This document shows, piece after piece, positions 1-7,743 of a stretch of DNA of 64,000 nucleotides. The position numbers and the translations under genes were made by a program. Under the pieces are notes generated by a model, which was not told the DNA's origin, made no database searches, and saw nothing but the letters and a program-made list of their open reading frames with translations. Origin of the DNA: Nonomuraea solani (GTDB taxonomy: Bacteria; Actinomycetota; Actinomycetes; Streptosporangiales; Streptosporangiaceae); NCBI RefSeq assembly GCF_900108335.1, contig NZ_FNVT01000005.1, positions 372,001-436,000 on the forward strand, written 5' to 3'. How positions within the stretch are numbered: the first letter of the stretch is position 1; each line of letters begins with the position of its first letter.

Positions 1-89
1 GCCTGTTGTCGCAGCTCCGTGACCTCATCTGGCGGATCGAGCGGGCGCTGGCGAGCGGTGGGCATGGTCTGCACGGTCGCTTCGGACAT
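1..89 (-). CDS. Cytochrome P450, N-terminal fragment
   Basis: Only the first 29 codons are inside the window; the gene runs off the left edge. The peptide starts MSEATVQTMP and continues with PLDPPDEVTELRQQ, the proline-rich segment found at the start of bacterial CYP105/CYP107-like cytochromes P450. The ATG at 89-87 has a good upstream ribosome site (GGAAAGGAG on the minus strand, about 95-105). It is divergent from the TetR gene that follows, so it is probably that regulator's target. The haem and I-helix motifs are outside the window, so the family call rests on the N-terminus only. Confidence 0.6.
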   Translation of the reverse strand, partial: MSEATVQTMPTARQRPLDPPDEVTELRQQ

Positions 90-173
90 GTTCCGGCTCC
101 TTTCCGAGCTCACCTCCAAGAAAACCTCTATCAGTGCAAAAATGCAATGGGTGAAAATAATTAACGCGTGCAG

Positions 174-179
174 TATAGT
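174..179 (+). promoter_or_regulatory. -10 box of the TetR gene (leaderless)
   Basis: TATAGT lies six bases before the ATG at 186, which would put the transcription start on or next to the start codon. Just upstream, TGCAAAAATGCA (136-147) is a short inverted repeat in the divergent P450/TetR gap and is a candidate operator. Both are read from sequence only. Confidence 0.5.
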
Positions 180-185
180 TCCGGC

Positions 186-794
186 ATGGTGGGACTGCGG
201 GAGCGCAAGAAGCAGCGCACACGCCAGGCGCTGATCGAGGCGGCGCTCCGGCTGTTCGGCGAGAAGGGCTTCGAGGAGACCACGCTCGCGGAGATCGCGG
301 CGCAGGCCGACGTCTCGACACGGACGTTCTTCAGCTACTTCGCCGGCAAGGAGGACCTGGTCTTCTACGACTCCGACGAGCGGATGGAGATGGCCGTCGG
401 AATGATGGCGAGCAGAGAGCCCGGGGAGTCGGTGACGGACCTGCTCCAGCGGGTCGTCCAGGCGAGCTTCGACTGGGCGACGGCGTTCGGCGGCCTCACG
501 TACGAGGAGGCGGCGGTGCGGACGCGGCTCATCATGACGGTGCCGGCCCTGCAGGCGCGGGCGCTCTTCCTGCTGTTCGACAGCCAGCTCAGGCTCGCCA
601 GGGCGCTGCACGCCGCCTTCCCCGACCGGCTGACCCTGGTGGAGGCCGCGGCGGCGGTGGGTGCGCTGATCGGGGCGGTGAAGCTGGCGGTGATGGCCGG
701 CTTCGAGCAGGACGACCGCTCGCTGGAGGACATCTGGAACACCGCGCACCGGGCGGCCGAGGTGGCGATGAACGGCCTGAAGTCGCTCGACTGA
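186..794 (+). CDS. TetR family transcriptional regulator
   Basis: About 202 residues, normal TetR length. The N-terminal helix-turn-helix is clear: ALIEAALRLFGEKGFEETT, then AEIAAQADVSTRTFFSYF and GKEDLV, the usual TetR signature around residues 10-55. The C-terminal ligand domain is unremarkable. The frame is open from a GTG at 168, but the ATG at 186 gives the standard N-terminus and sits directly after a -10 box, so it is preferred. It is divergent from the P450 fragment and probably represses it. The ligand cannot be read from sequence. Confidence 0.85.
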   Translation: MVGLRERKKQRTRQALIEAALRLFGEKGFEETTLAEIAAQADVSTRTFFSYFAGKEDLVFYDSDERMEMAVGMMASREPGESVTDLLQRVVQASFDWATAFGGLTYEEAAVRTRLIMTVPALQARALFLLFDSQLRLARALHAAFPDRLTLVEAAAAVGALIGAVKLAVMAGFEQDDRSLEDIWNTAHRAAEVAMNGLKSLD

Positions 795-846
795 GGCCCG
801 GATATCTTCTGAGAAGCTGTCATCCTCGGGTGCGAAGGAGGACCGG

Positions 847-1392
847 ATGGCGGGGAGCGGCCGGGCGATCGGTCTCGTTCTGCTGGCCCTGGGGCCGGTG
901 CTGGCGGCGGCCTACGCGGGCGCCGGCCTCGTGGCCATCCGCATGGCCGTACGCGCGCAGGTGGCGGGCCCCGGGTGGGCGGGCGCCCCGATCGCTCCAG
1001 GCGCCATGACCGCGCTCGGCGCGGACACCTGGCAGGTCACCTGGTGGACCGCCCTGCTCGCCGGCCTGGTGGCGCTGGCCTACGTGGTCATCGGCGTGCT
1101 GTTACGGCGGCGGGCGCGGGGGCGCAAGGCGCTCCTGGTGCTCTCCGGGGTGCTCATCATCCCCTACGCCCTCGGGTTCTTCGTGGCGCTGCTCAACCCC
1201 GTGAAGATGATGGCCGGCTTCTACGACAAGCCCGACTTCGCCGCCGGCCTGCCCGGGTGGCAGTCCGCCACGCCGCTCATCCTGCTCGCCGCCGCCCTGG
1301 CCCAGGCCGTCGCCCTGGCGATGGTGACCGCCCAGAGCAGGCGCGTCACCGAGCCGGCCAGCTCCGCAGACCGGTCTTCACCGCCGCCGTGA
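847..1392 (+). CDS. Small multi-pass membrane protein, unknown function
   Basis: 181 residues with about four hydrophobic segments (near residues 7-32, 65-86, 98-117 and 141-162) and an Arg-rich loop (RRRARGRK, about 88-95) typical of a cytoplasmic face. A strong ribosome site (GAAGGAGG, 835-842) precedes the ATG. No recognised catalytic motif. It follows the TetR gene by 52 bases and may be co-transcribed with it. Its last 47 bases overlap the convergent NmrA-like gene. Confidence 0.65.
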   Translation: MAGSGRAIGLVLLALGPVLAAAYAGAGLVAIRMAVRAQVAGPGWAGAPIAPGAMTALGADTWQVTWWTALLAGLVALAYVVIGVLLRRRARGRKALLVLSGVLIIPYALGFFVALLNPVKMMAGFYDKPDFAAGLPGWQSATPLILLAAALAQAVALAMVTAQSRRVTEPASSADRSSPPP

Positions 1393-2233
1393 TCAGGTCA
1401 CGCACCGGCCGGGGCGCCGGCAGGAAGGCGGGCAGGTCGCTGTGGCCGGCTTCGAGCAGGCCCGCGCCGATGTTGGCGAACGTCGAGACCGTGTGCCCCG
1501 CCCGATACCCCTCCAGCCCCGCCAGCATCGGCCGCGCGTCCCCCAGCGACACCGGCAGATAGGTCACCGGCCGCCCGAGCACCTCGGACAGCACCTCGGC
1601 GAGCTCGTCCCCGCCCACGGCGTCGACGCCCTCCAGCTCGTACGTCCTGCCCGCGTGCCGCCGCGCCCCGCCCGACTTCACGTCCTCCCATGCCTCGGCC
1701 GCCACGCGTACGGCCACGTCGGCCAGGTCCTCCCTGGCCACCACCGAGACCCGCCCCTGCCCGAACGGCGCGGGGAACACCCCGTTCTCCGCCGCGAACC
1801 CGGCCCCGGACAGCGCCAGTTCGGCCGGCATCTCGGCGTACAGGCCGTTGCGCAGCACCGTGACGTCGAAAGGCGCCTCGGCCAGCCGGGCCTCGGTCCA
1901 CCGGTGCGCGAGGGCGATCGTCAGCCGCTCGCCCGACGCCGCGAGGCTGGTGTAGATCACGTGCCGCACTCCCGCGGCGGTGGCCGCCCGCACCACCGCC
2001 CGGTGGCGGGCCAGGACGACGTCGTCCTCGGCGTACCCGGCCGACACGAACACCAGCACCTCCGCGCCCTTGAACGCCGTTTCCAGCGTCTCCGGCCGGT
2101 CGAAGTCGGCGCGCCGCACCGCCGTACCGTCGCCCGAACTGCTCGCCCCGGCCACCTCCAGCCCGTCAACGGCCCGCAGCCCGTCCAGGACGGCGCCGCC
2201 CAGCGCGCCGGACACACCCGTGACAACGATCAT
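1346..2233 (-). CDS. NmrA-like NAD(P)-binding oxidoreductase
   Basis: 295 residues starting MIVVTGVSGALGGAV, a Rossmann TGxxGxxG dinucleotide site at the extreme N-terminus. Later features fit atypical short-chain dehydrogenases of the NmrA/QOR2 type: VFVSAGYAEDD, the H-V-I-Y-T-S strand, and the YEL segment before the C-terminal substrate domain. The canonical YxxxK pair is not evident, as in sensor or quinone-reductase members. The frame is open upstream to 2299, but the Rossmann motif requires the ATG at 2233. It is divergent from the HxlR regulator, the classical arrangement for a redox- or electrophile-responsive pair. Confidence 0.8.
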   Translation of the reverse strand: MIVVTGVSGALGGAVLDGLRAVDGLEVAGASSSGDGTAVRRADFDRPETLETAFKGAEVLVFVSAGYAEDDVVLARHRAVVRAATAAGVRHVIYTSLAASGERLTIALAHRWTEARLAEAPFDVTVLRNGLYAEMPAELALSGAGFAAENGVFPAPFGQGRVSVVAREDLADVAVRVAAEAWEDVKSGGARRHAGRTYELEGVDAVGGDELAEVLSEVLGRPVTYLPVSLGDARPMLAGLEGYRAGHTVSTFANIGAGLLEAGHSDLPAFLPAPRPVRDLITAAVKTGLRSWPAR

Positions 2234-2316
2234 GGGACACACCCTTAATGTGGTTTCGTCGGATGAACGACCCCAGCATGGGCGCGGTCCCGCGCTCACC
2301 GTAAGGAGGCACTCTC

Positions 2317-2748
2317 ATGTCGGTCGCGCACACGGAGGTAACCTCCCAGGTCAGCGGCCCGTGCGGAGACGACGACTGCGGCATCCGCGACGTGCTCGAC
2401 CGGATCGGCGACAAGTGGACCGTGCTGGTGCTCGTGGAGCTGGCCAAAGGGGTGCGGCGGTTCAGGGAGCTGGAGCGGGCGATTCCCGGCATCTCCCAGC
2501 GGATGCTGACACTGACGACACGGCGGCTGTGCCGCGACGGGCTGGTCGAGCGTACGGCGTACCCGACGATCCCGCCGCAGGTCGAATACCGGCTGACGCC
2601 GATGGGGCGCAGCCTGGCCGACGCCGTCCAGCGGCTGGCGGACTGGTCGCGCGAGCACAAGGACGCGATGGCGGGCGCCCGCGAGCGCTGGGACGCCGAC
2701 GAGGCTAGCGGCAGCCCGGATTCGACCAGGTCGTCCAGCCCTTCCTGA
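2317..2748 (+). CDS. HxlR family transcriptional regulator
   Basis: 143 residues. The HxlR winged helix is obvious: CGIRDVLDRIGDKWTVLVL, then RRFRELERAIPGISQRML and LVERTAYPTIPPQVEYRLT. A Cys pair near the N-terminus (GPCGDDDC) precedes the domain; a conserved Cys there is the redox sensor in several HxlR proteins. A strong ribosome site (TAAGGAGG, 2301-2308) sets the ATG. It probably controls the divergent oxidoreductase. The 3' end overlaps the convergent glycosyltransferase by 44 bases. Confidence 0.85.
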   Translation: MSVAHTEVTSQVSGPCGDDDCGIRDVLDRIGDKWTVLVLVELAKGVRRFRELERAIPGISQRMLTLTTRRLCRDGLVERTAYPTIPPQVEYRLTPMGRSLADAVQRLADWSREHKDAMAGARERWDADEASGSPDSTRSSSPS

Positions 2749-4363
2749 CGCCGCCCTCGCCGGTCGCGGCCCATCCCGGGGCCGGCTCGGCGTCCGGCGG
2801 GACGACGGCGGTGCAGGCCCCCGCCGGTGGCTCGCCGTCGTAGCGCTCCAGCTCGGTCCACCACACCCGGTACGACAGCGGCACCCACACGTTCCACTTC
2901 ACCCTCGCGTCCACCGCCACTCGTCCCGGAGGCGGGGTGGGCAGCCAGTCCCAGCCGCCGGGCGACGGCGGGGACGGCGCCAGGTAGGCGGTGAAGGCGA
3001 CCCCGATCAGCGCCAGCACGCCCGGGACGAGCGGCCGGCCGTTGAGGCAGGCGGCGCCGGCCAGGCAGGCCAGCAGCACCAGGGCCGACAGCGACGCGGC
3101 GAGCAGGTCGAACGAGTCGCGCCTGCCCGTCAGGAAGATCATCTCGGGGAAGTCGAACGCGATGAAGGCGTAGCGCTGGAGCCGGTCCCCCGCGTACCAG
3201 GCGACCACGCCGCCCGTCACCGCCAGCAGCCCGGCGGCGGCCAGGGCGAGCCGCGCCACGGCCGGGCGGCCGCTCTTGAGCAGCGCGATCGCCCCGGCGA
3301 GCGTCCAGGCCACGGCCACACAGGCCAGGTAGCGGCCGTAGGCGTAGTTGCCGACGCGGTGCTCGTCGGGGAGGGCGGCCGAGGAGGCGTACGCGATGGC
3401 CAGGGTCGTGATCAGCAGCGTTCCCGCCAGGACGCGGTGCGGGAAGGGGCTGGTACGGCGTACGAGCAGGGCCGCCGCGGCCGCCATCCCGACCCCCGCC
3501 AGACCCCACGTGCCGGCGATCAGGTACCAGAGCTGCCCGGCCGCCCCCGACAGCGCCCACACCTGCCCTTCGAGGCTCGTCAGCCTTGACAGCAGCACGC
3601 CGGACAGGTCACGAGGCCCGCCGGGGTACAACGCGGCCTCCAGGGCCCCGTTCAGCGCCTTGCCCGCCAGCGCCACCACGACCGCGCTCACCACCGCCGC
3701 CAGCCAGGCCCCGCGCGGCACCCGCCGCCACACCGCCAGCAGCACCAGCCCGCACACGGCCAGCAGCACGGTCCCCCGCAGATGCACGGCCATCGCGAAA
3801 GCCGGCAAGGCGCCGACGGCGACCCCCGCCGTCGCTTTGCAGCGGGTCAGCAGGGCGTGGAGTGCGACCAGCCAGGTCAGCACCAGGAGGGGCAGGATCG
3901 CGTCGGCCAGCGCCAGCCCCGAGAACACCAGCAGCGCCGGCGACAGCCCGGCCACAAAGGCCAGGATCAGCGCCGCCCGCGCCCCCAGCCCCAGCCGCCG
4001 CGCCAGCACGTACGCCACCGGGTACGCGCTCGCCGCCGCCACCGACCCCGCCACGACCACCAGCCGGTACGCCAGGACCGGATCGGCGGTGAACCAGAAG
4101 ATCGGCACCAGCGGCAGCGCGTACCCGGCCTGGTAGAAGGTCGTCCCGGACAGATCGGCCCCAGGACCGCCGGCCAGCCACCGGGCGGCGAGCAGATAGC
4201 CCGTCTCGTCCGGATTGGCCACCGGCCCTGCGTGATACCGGTACAACCACAGCCGCAGCACCACCTGCGCGGCCCAGCCGACCGCCAGCAGCCACCCCAC
4301 CCGGCCGATGCCGGGCCGCCGCACCGCCTGAACGGGCGTTCGCACCATGAACGTCGTCGCCAT
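2705..4363 (-). CDS. Multi-pass membrane glycosyltransferase (GT39/GT83-like)
   Basis: 552 residues with roughly 10-12 membrane segments. After the first helix comes an extracytoplasmic loop with NPDETGYLLAARWL, the acidic loop-1 motif of polyprenyl-phosphate-dependent glycosyltransferases (PMT/ArnT superfamily). A C-terminal soluble part of about 80 residues is rich in Trp and Pro. The frame is open to 4420, but the ATG at 4363 follows a G-rich ribosome site and gives a compact cytoplasmic N-terminus. The next gene on this strand is a cell-wall L,D-transpeptidase, which hints at envelope glycan work. Donor and acceptor are unknown. Confidence 0.7.
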   Translation of the reverse strand: MATTFMVRTPVQAVRRPGIGRVGWLLAVGWAAQVVLRLWLYRYHAGPVANPDETGYLLAARWLAGGPGADLSGTTFYQAGYALPLVPIFWFTADPVLAYRLVVVAGSVAAASAYPVAYVLARRLGLGARAALILAFVAGLSPALLVFSGLALADAILPLLVLTWLVALHALLTRCKATAGVAVGALPAFAMAVHLRGTVLLAVCGLVLLAVWRRVPRGAWLAAVVSAVVVALAGKALNGALEAALYPGGPRDLSGVLLSRLTSLEGQVWALSGAAGQLWYLIAGTWGLAGVGMAAAAALLVRRTSPFPHRVLAGTLLITTLAIAYASSAALPDEHRVGNYAYGRYLACVAVAWTLAGAIALLKSGRPAVARLALAAAGLLAVTGGVVAWYAGDRLQRYAFIAFDFPEMIFLTGRRDSFDLLAASLSALVLLACLAGAACLNGRPLVPGVLALIGVAFTAYLAPSPPSPGGWDWLPTPPPGRVAVDARVKWNVWVPLSYRVWWTELERYDGEPPAGACTAVVPPDAEPAPGWAATGEGGVRKGWTTWSNPGCR

Positions 4364-4487
4364 GACATCCCCCCAAAGATCAGGAGGAGTCCAGCAGGAC
4401 GCCCATAACCCGCCCGTCACCGATTCCGGTTATGCGGACGTTATGCGGCTTTATGTGAGGGTGCCCCGTTCAGCCGGGGCACCGGGG

Positions 4488-5303
4488 TCAGGAACGCTGG
4501 AACCTGCCCTTGACGTGCACCGGCACGCCCTTGCCCAGCAGACCGGGCAGCTCGACGGACACGTTCATCGGCATGCGCACACACCCGTGCGAGGCCGGGT
4601 ACAGCGGCACCGACAGCGCCCCGTGGAACGCGATGCCCCCGTTGAAGAAGATCGGGTTGTAGAGCTGACCCAGGTAGGACTTGTGCCACCCGCTCGCCCG
4701 CCAGGTCGTCTTGAAGTTTCCGGTGGGCGTCGTGGCCGAGCCGCAGAAGCGCTGCTTCTTGCCCTGCCAGGTGGCGGTCTCGCAGTAGGGGACGCCGCTG
4801 CCGGAGGAGACGTGGGTGATCAGCTTCACCTGGCCGTCGACGTACAGGACCATGATCTGCTTGGTCAGGTTGACCTCGGCGCGGGTCGGCTTGCCATTGC
4901 CGACCAGGACCTTCGGCGACTTCGGCGCCTCCAGGGCCGCCCAGGTCCGCTTGGCGATCGTGCTGGTCGGCCTGATGCCGTTGACCTTCTGGAACGCCCA
5001 CACGGCCGCCAGCGTCGTGCCGCCATATCGGCCGTCGGGCTTGCCGGGACGGTAGCCGAGCTCCCTCAACCGCTCCTGCATCCAGGTGACGGCCTTGCCC
5101 TTGGCGCCGAGCCTGAGCGTCTTGCGCGGCGCGATGACCGTCGCGGCCGGTACGGCCTGGCTCGCACTCCCGGTGGCCTCGGGTACGGGCGCCGCCGGAA
5201 GCGACGCATGGGATCGTGGCGCCGTCTCCGTGCCGCAGCCCGAGACGACGACGGCGCCGGCCGTCAGAAGAGCAGCCACCAAGGGCAGCCGTCGAGCCCC
5301 CAC
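4488..5303 (-). CDS. Lipoprotein L,D-transpeptidase with peptidoglycan-binding domain
   Basis: 271 residues. Signal peptide with lipobox VVSGC (Cys about residue 23), a Pro/Ala linker, a PG_binding_1 domain (LRLGAKGKAVTWMQERLREL ... YGGTTLAAVWAFQ), then a YkuD catalytic domain. The catalytic signature is HGA...SHGCVRM, with the nucleophilic Cys in SHGCVR near the C-terminus. It makes 3-3 cross-links or anchors proteins on the outer face of the membrane. Two GTG starts are possible (5312, 5303). The ribosome site AGAGGT (5318-5313) abuts the first, so 5303 has better spacing. Confidence 0.88.
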   Translation of the reverse strand: MGARRLPLVAALLTAGAVVVSGCGTETAPRSHASLPAAPVPEATGSASQAVPAATVIAPRKTLRLGAKGKAVTWMQERLRELGYRPGKPDGRYGGTTLAAVWAFQKVNGIRPTSTIAKRTWAALEAPKSPKVLVGNGKPTRAEVNLTKQIMVLYVDGQVKLITHVSSGSGVPYCETATWQGKKQRFCGSATTPTGNFKTTWRASGWHKSYLGQLYNPIFFNGGIAFHGALSVPLYPASHGCVRMPMNVSVELPGLLGKGVPVHVKGRFQRS

Positions 5304-5391
5304 CCCTACCACCTCTTTACTTACCCAAAGAACAGATCAGAGGACCCTACACCACTCACCATGAACCGGTAATAGAGCCGTCAAACCTGTT

Positions 5392-5397
5392 TAGAGT
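5392..5397 (+). promoter_or_regulatory. -10 box of the YbaK-like gene (leaderless)
   Basis: TAGAGT is separated from the ATG at 5404 by exactly six bases, so transcription is expected to start at the A of the start codon. No ribosome site is present. Confidence 0.5.
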
Positions 5398-5403
5398 GTC
5401 TCC

Positions 5404-5880
5404 ATGTCTGAGAAGTTGCCCGCGAATGCGGTTGTCGTGGAATCGGCCTTGCGTGCCCTGGGCGTCGGCGGCGAGATCGTGGTCCTGCCGGAGAAGGCCC
5501 CCACGGCCGCGACGGCGGCCGCCCAGGTCGGGTGCGAGGTGGGGGCGATCGCCAACAGCCTGATCTTCGACGCGGACGGGGCGCCGCTGCTGGTGATGAC
5601 CAGCGGCGCGCATCGCGTGGACGTCGAGCTGATCGCCCGCACGGCGGGCGTGGAGCGGGTACGCCGTGCGACGCCCGAATTCGTCAGGGCCGCCACCGGC
5701 CAGCCCATCGGCGGAGTCGCCCCCGTCGGGCACCCGGCGCCCGTGCGCACGCTGGTGGACAACTGGCTGAGCAAGCACGACGTGGTGTGGGCGGCGGGCG
5801 GGCATCCGCTGACGGTGTTCCCGACGACGTTCGACGAGCTTGTGCGCATCACCGGGGGAATCCCCGTGGACGTCGAGTAA
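5404..5880 (+). CDS. YbaK/EbsC family aminoacyl-tRNA deacylase
   Basis: 158 residues covering the whole YbaK/ProX-type editing fold. Recognisable segments: EIVVLPEKAPTAATAAAQVG, the catalytic-region sequence IANSLIFDADG, LVMTSGAHRVD, and the C-terminal GGVAPVGH ... VWAAGGHPLTVFPTTFDEL. Family members hydrolyse mischarged aminoacyl-tRNAs in the cytoplasm; which one is corrected here cannot be told. It is probably leaderless and is followed after one base by the GNAT gene, so the two form a translationally linked pair. Confidence 0.85.
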   Translation: MSEKLPANAVVVESALRALGVGGEIVVLPEKAPTAATAAAQVGCEVGAIANSLIFDADGAPLLVMTSGAHRVDVELIARTAGVERVRRATPEFVRAATGQPIGGVAPVGHPAPVRTLVDNWLSKHDVVWAAGGHPLTVFPTTFDELVRITGGIPVDVE

Positions 5881-5881
5881 T

Positions 5882-6463
5882 GTGCGACGGGTGATCGAGT
5901 TTCGCGGGGCGGGGCCGGCCGAGTTCGCCGAACGGCTGGAGACGGTGATCGACATTTACACGGCAGCGATGAACCCACCTGAGGACCAGATCACCGGCCG
6001 CAAGACCATCATGCGAAATCACGGGACATATCCCCATTTTCAGTGTTATTTCGCGGAATTGCGTGATTCATCCGCTGACTTCCCCGCCCCCGAACCCCGA
6101 ACCGTCGGCTTCGCGTACGGCTTCCGCGGTGTGCCCGGCCAGTGGTGGCACGACGTGGTCCTCCGTGGCCTGGCCGACCGGCTCGGCCAGGAGGCGGCCT
6201 ACGCCTGGATGGGGCACGCGTTCGAGCTGGCCGAGATCCACGTCCACCCCGACTACCAGGGCAAGGGCATCGGCCGGGCCATGATCACCACGCTCTGCGC
6301 GGGCCGCCGCGAGCGCTCGGCCGTGCTGTCCACCCACGACCACCCCACGGCGGCCCGCCACCTCTACGCCAGCATGGGCTTCACGGACCTGCTGACGAGG
6401 TTCGTCTTCCCGGGCGGCCACGAGGAGTACGCGATCGCGGGCCGCCCGCTCCCCCTCACCTGA
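5882..6463 (+). CDS. GNAT family N-acetyltransferase
   Basis: 193 residues. The acetyl-CoA-binding motif A is textbook: AEIHVHPDYQGKGIGRAM (about residues 118-135), followed by STHDHPTAARHLYASMGF, the motif B helix. The start is a GTG at 5882 just after the stop of the YbaK-like gene; a second GTG at 5891 is also possible. The substrate is unknown; coupling to a tRNA deacylase does not identify it. Codon use matches its neighbours. Confidence 0.82.
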   Translation: MRRVIEFRGAGPAEFAERLETVIDIYTAAMNPPEDQITGRKTIMRNHGTYPHFQCYFAELRDSSADFPAPEPRTVGFAYGFRGVPGQWWHDVVLRGLADRLGQEAAYAWMGHAFELAEIHVHPDYQGKGIGRAMITTLCAGRRERSAVLSTHDHPTAARHLYASMGFTDLLTRFVFPGGHEEYAIAGRPLPLT

Positions 6464-6562
6464 TCAGCACCTGACCTGCGGGTTTGGCGGGCATGACCGA
6501 GGGCAGCATCAATGACAGAAAGTAACCGGTTCTTTACCCGCTGGCTACCGTTCCCCGCCCGC

Positions 6563-6591
6563 CACCCGCCCGATCCCCCTGCGGGCGGGTG
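6563..6591. terminator. Bidirectional hairpin between GNAT and metF
   Basis: A perfect 10-bp stem (CACCCGCCCG at 6563-6572, CGGGCGGGTG at 6582-6591) with a 9-nt loop lies between two converging genes. There is no U-tract, as is common for actinobacterial terminators. The remaining GC-rich sequence up to 6731 shows no gene. Confidence 0.5.
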
Positions 6592-6731
6592 ACCGGGCCC
6601 GGCCGGTGAACCACGCGATCGGCCGGCCGCGCGGCGTCACGGCGCCCGGCCCCGTGCGGGTCGGAAACCGTCTCCCTGGAGGCCCTCAGCCCTGGTCGGC
6701 GGGTGGGTGACGCCGGCTCGGCGTAAAAGAA

Positions 6732-7652
6732 TCAAGCGGGCAGGGCCACCCGCTCAAGCCGCTGATAGACCTCACGCGACGCGCTGGAGCGGTTGAACGT
6801 GATGAAGTGGATCCCCGGCGCGCCCTCGTCCAGCAGCCGCTGGCACAGCTCGGCCCCATGGTCGATGCCCAGCCGCCGCACCGCCGCCGGATCGTCCTTG
6901 ACCGCCTCGAACCTGGCCGCCACGTCCGGCGGGAACGGGGCCCCAGAAAGCTGCTCCGAGCGCGCGATCGTGCTCATCTGCGTGACCGGCATGATGCACG
7001 GGATGATCGGCGTCTCGCACCCCTGCGCCGCCACCCGGTCGCGCAGCCGCAGGTAGTCGTCCGCCTGGAAGAACATCTGCGTGATGGCGTAGTCGGCGCC
7101 CGCCCGGCACTTGCGCACGAAGTAGTCGGTGTCGGACTCGATGGACGGCGAGCGCGGATGCTTGTACGGGAACGCGGCCACGCCGACGCAGAAGTCGCCC
7201 GACTGCCTGATCAGCCGCACCAGGTCCTCGGCGTAGAGCACGCCCTCCGGATGCCGCACCCACTCGGCCCCCGGGTCGCCGGGAGGGTCGCCGCGCACGG
7301 CCAGGATGTTGCGCACCCCGGCGTCGGCGAAGCGCCCGACGAGGTGGCGCAGCTCGCGGATCGAGTGGTCGACCGCCGTGAAATGCGCCACAGGCGTGAG
7401 CGTGGTGTCGTGGGCGATGCGCTCCACGATGTCGACCGTGCGATCGCGCGTGGAGCCGCCCGCGCCATAGGTCACCGACACGAACGTCGGCCGCAGCGAC
7501 TCGAGCTCCCTGATCGCCCGCCAGAGCTGCCGCTCGCCCTCGTCGGTCTTCGGGGGGAAGAACTCGAACGAGAACGATCGGCCACCGGATGCGAGCATGT
7601 CGCGGACGGTGGGAACACGATCGGGGCGGATGGAGGGTCGACCTAGCGCCAT
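6732..7652 (-). CDS. metF: Methylenetetrahydrofolate reductase
   Basis: 306 residues, normal for bacterial MetF, an FAD TIM-barrel that reduces 5,10-methylene-THF to 5-methyl-THF for methionine synthesis. Diagnostic segments are SFEFFPPKTDEGE (catalytic Glu), FVSVTYGAGGSTRDRT, HFTAVDHS, ILAVRGDPPGD (FAD contact), ITQMFFQ, and IMPVTQMSTIARSEQLSGA. It is divergent from the polyprenyl synthase gene, the arrangement seen in many actinobacteria (Rv2172c/Rv2173 region in Mycobacterium). Confidence 0.93.
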   Translation of the reverse strand: MALGRPSIRPDRVPTVRDMLASGGRSFSFEFFPPKTDEGERQLWRAIRELESLRPTFVSVTYGAGGSTRDRTVDIVERIAHDTTLTPVAHFTAVDHSIRELRHLVGRFADAGVRNILAVRGDPPGDPGAEWVRHPEGVLYAEDLVRLIRQSGDFCVGVAAFPYKHPRSPSIESDTDYFVRKCRAGADYAITQMFFQADDYLRLRDRVAAQGCETPIIPCIMPVTQMSTIARSEQLSGAPFPPDVAARFEAVKDDPAAVRRLGIDHGAELCQRLLDEGAPGIHFITFNRSSASREVYQRLERVALPA

Positions 7653-7731
7653 GGCCCAAGGTTACAGGCTCTTCCGCCGGGGCCACGGGTCAGAGGACGA
7701 CCTGGAGATCCGACCTCATTCGTCCGGCCAC

Positions 7732-7737
7732 TAGTCT
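7732..7737 (+). promoter_or_regulatory. -10 box of the polyprenyl synthase gene (leaderless)
   Basis: TAGTCT ends six bases before the ATG at 7744, so transcription should begin at the start codon. There is no ribosome site between them. Confidence 0.45.
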
Positions 7738-7743
7738 CAAGGC

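Noticed and set aside
6464..6731. Cobalamin or c-di-AMP riboswitch between GNAT and metF
   Set aside because: Neither strand shows a convincing conserved core, and no gene starts downstream of it in a suitable direction (both flanking genes end here).
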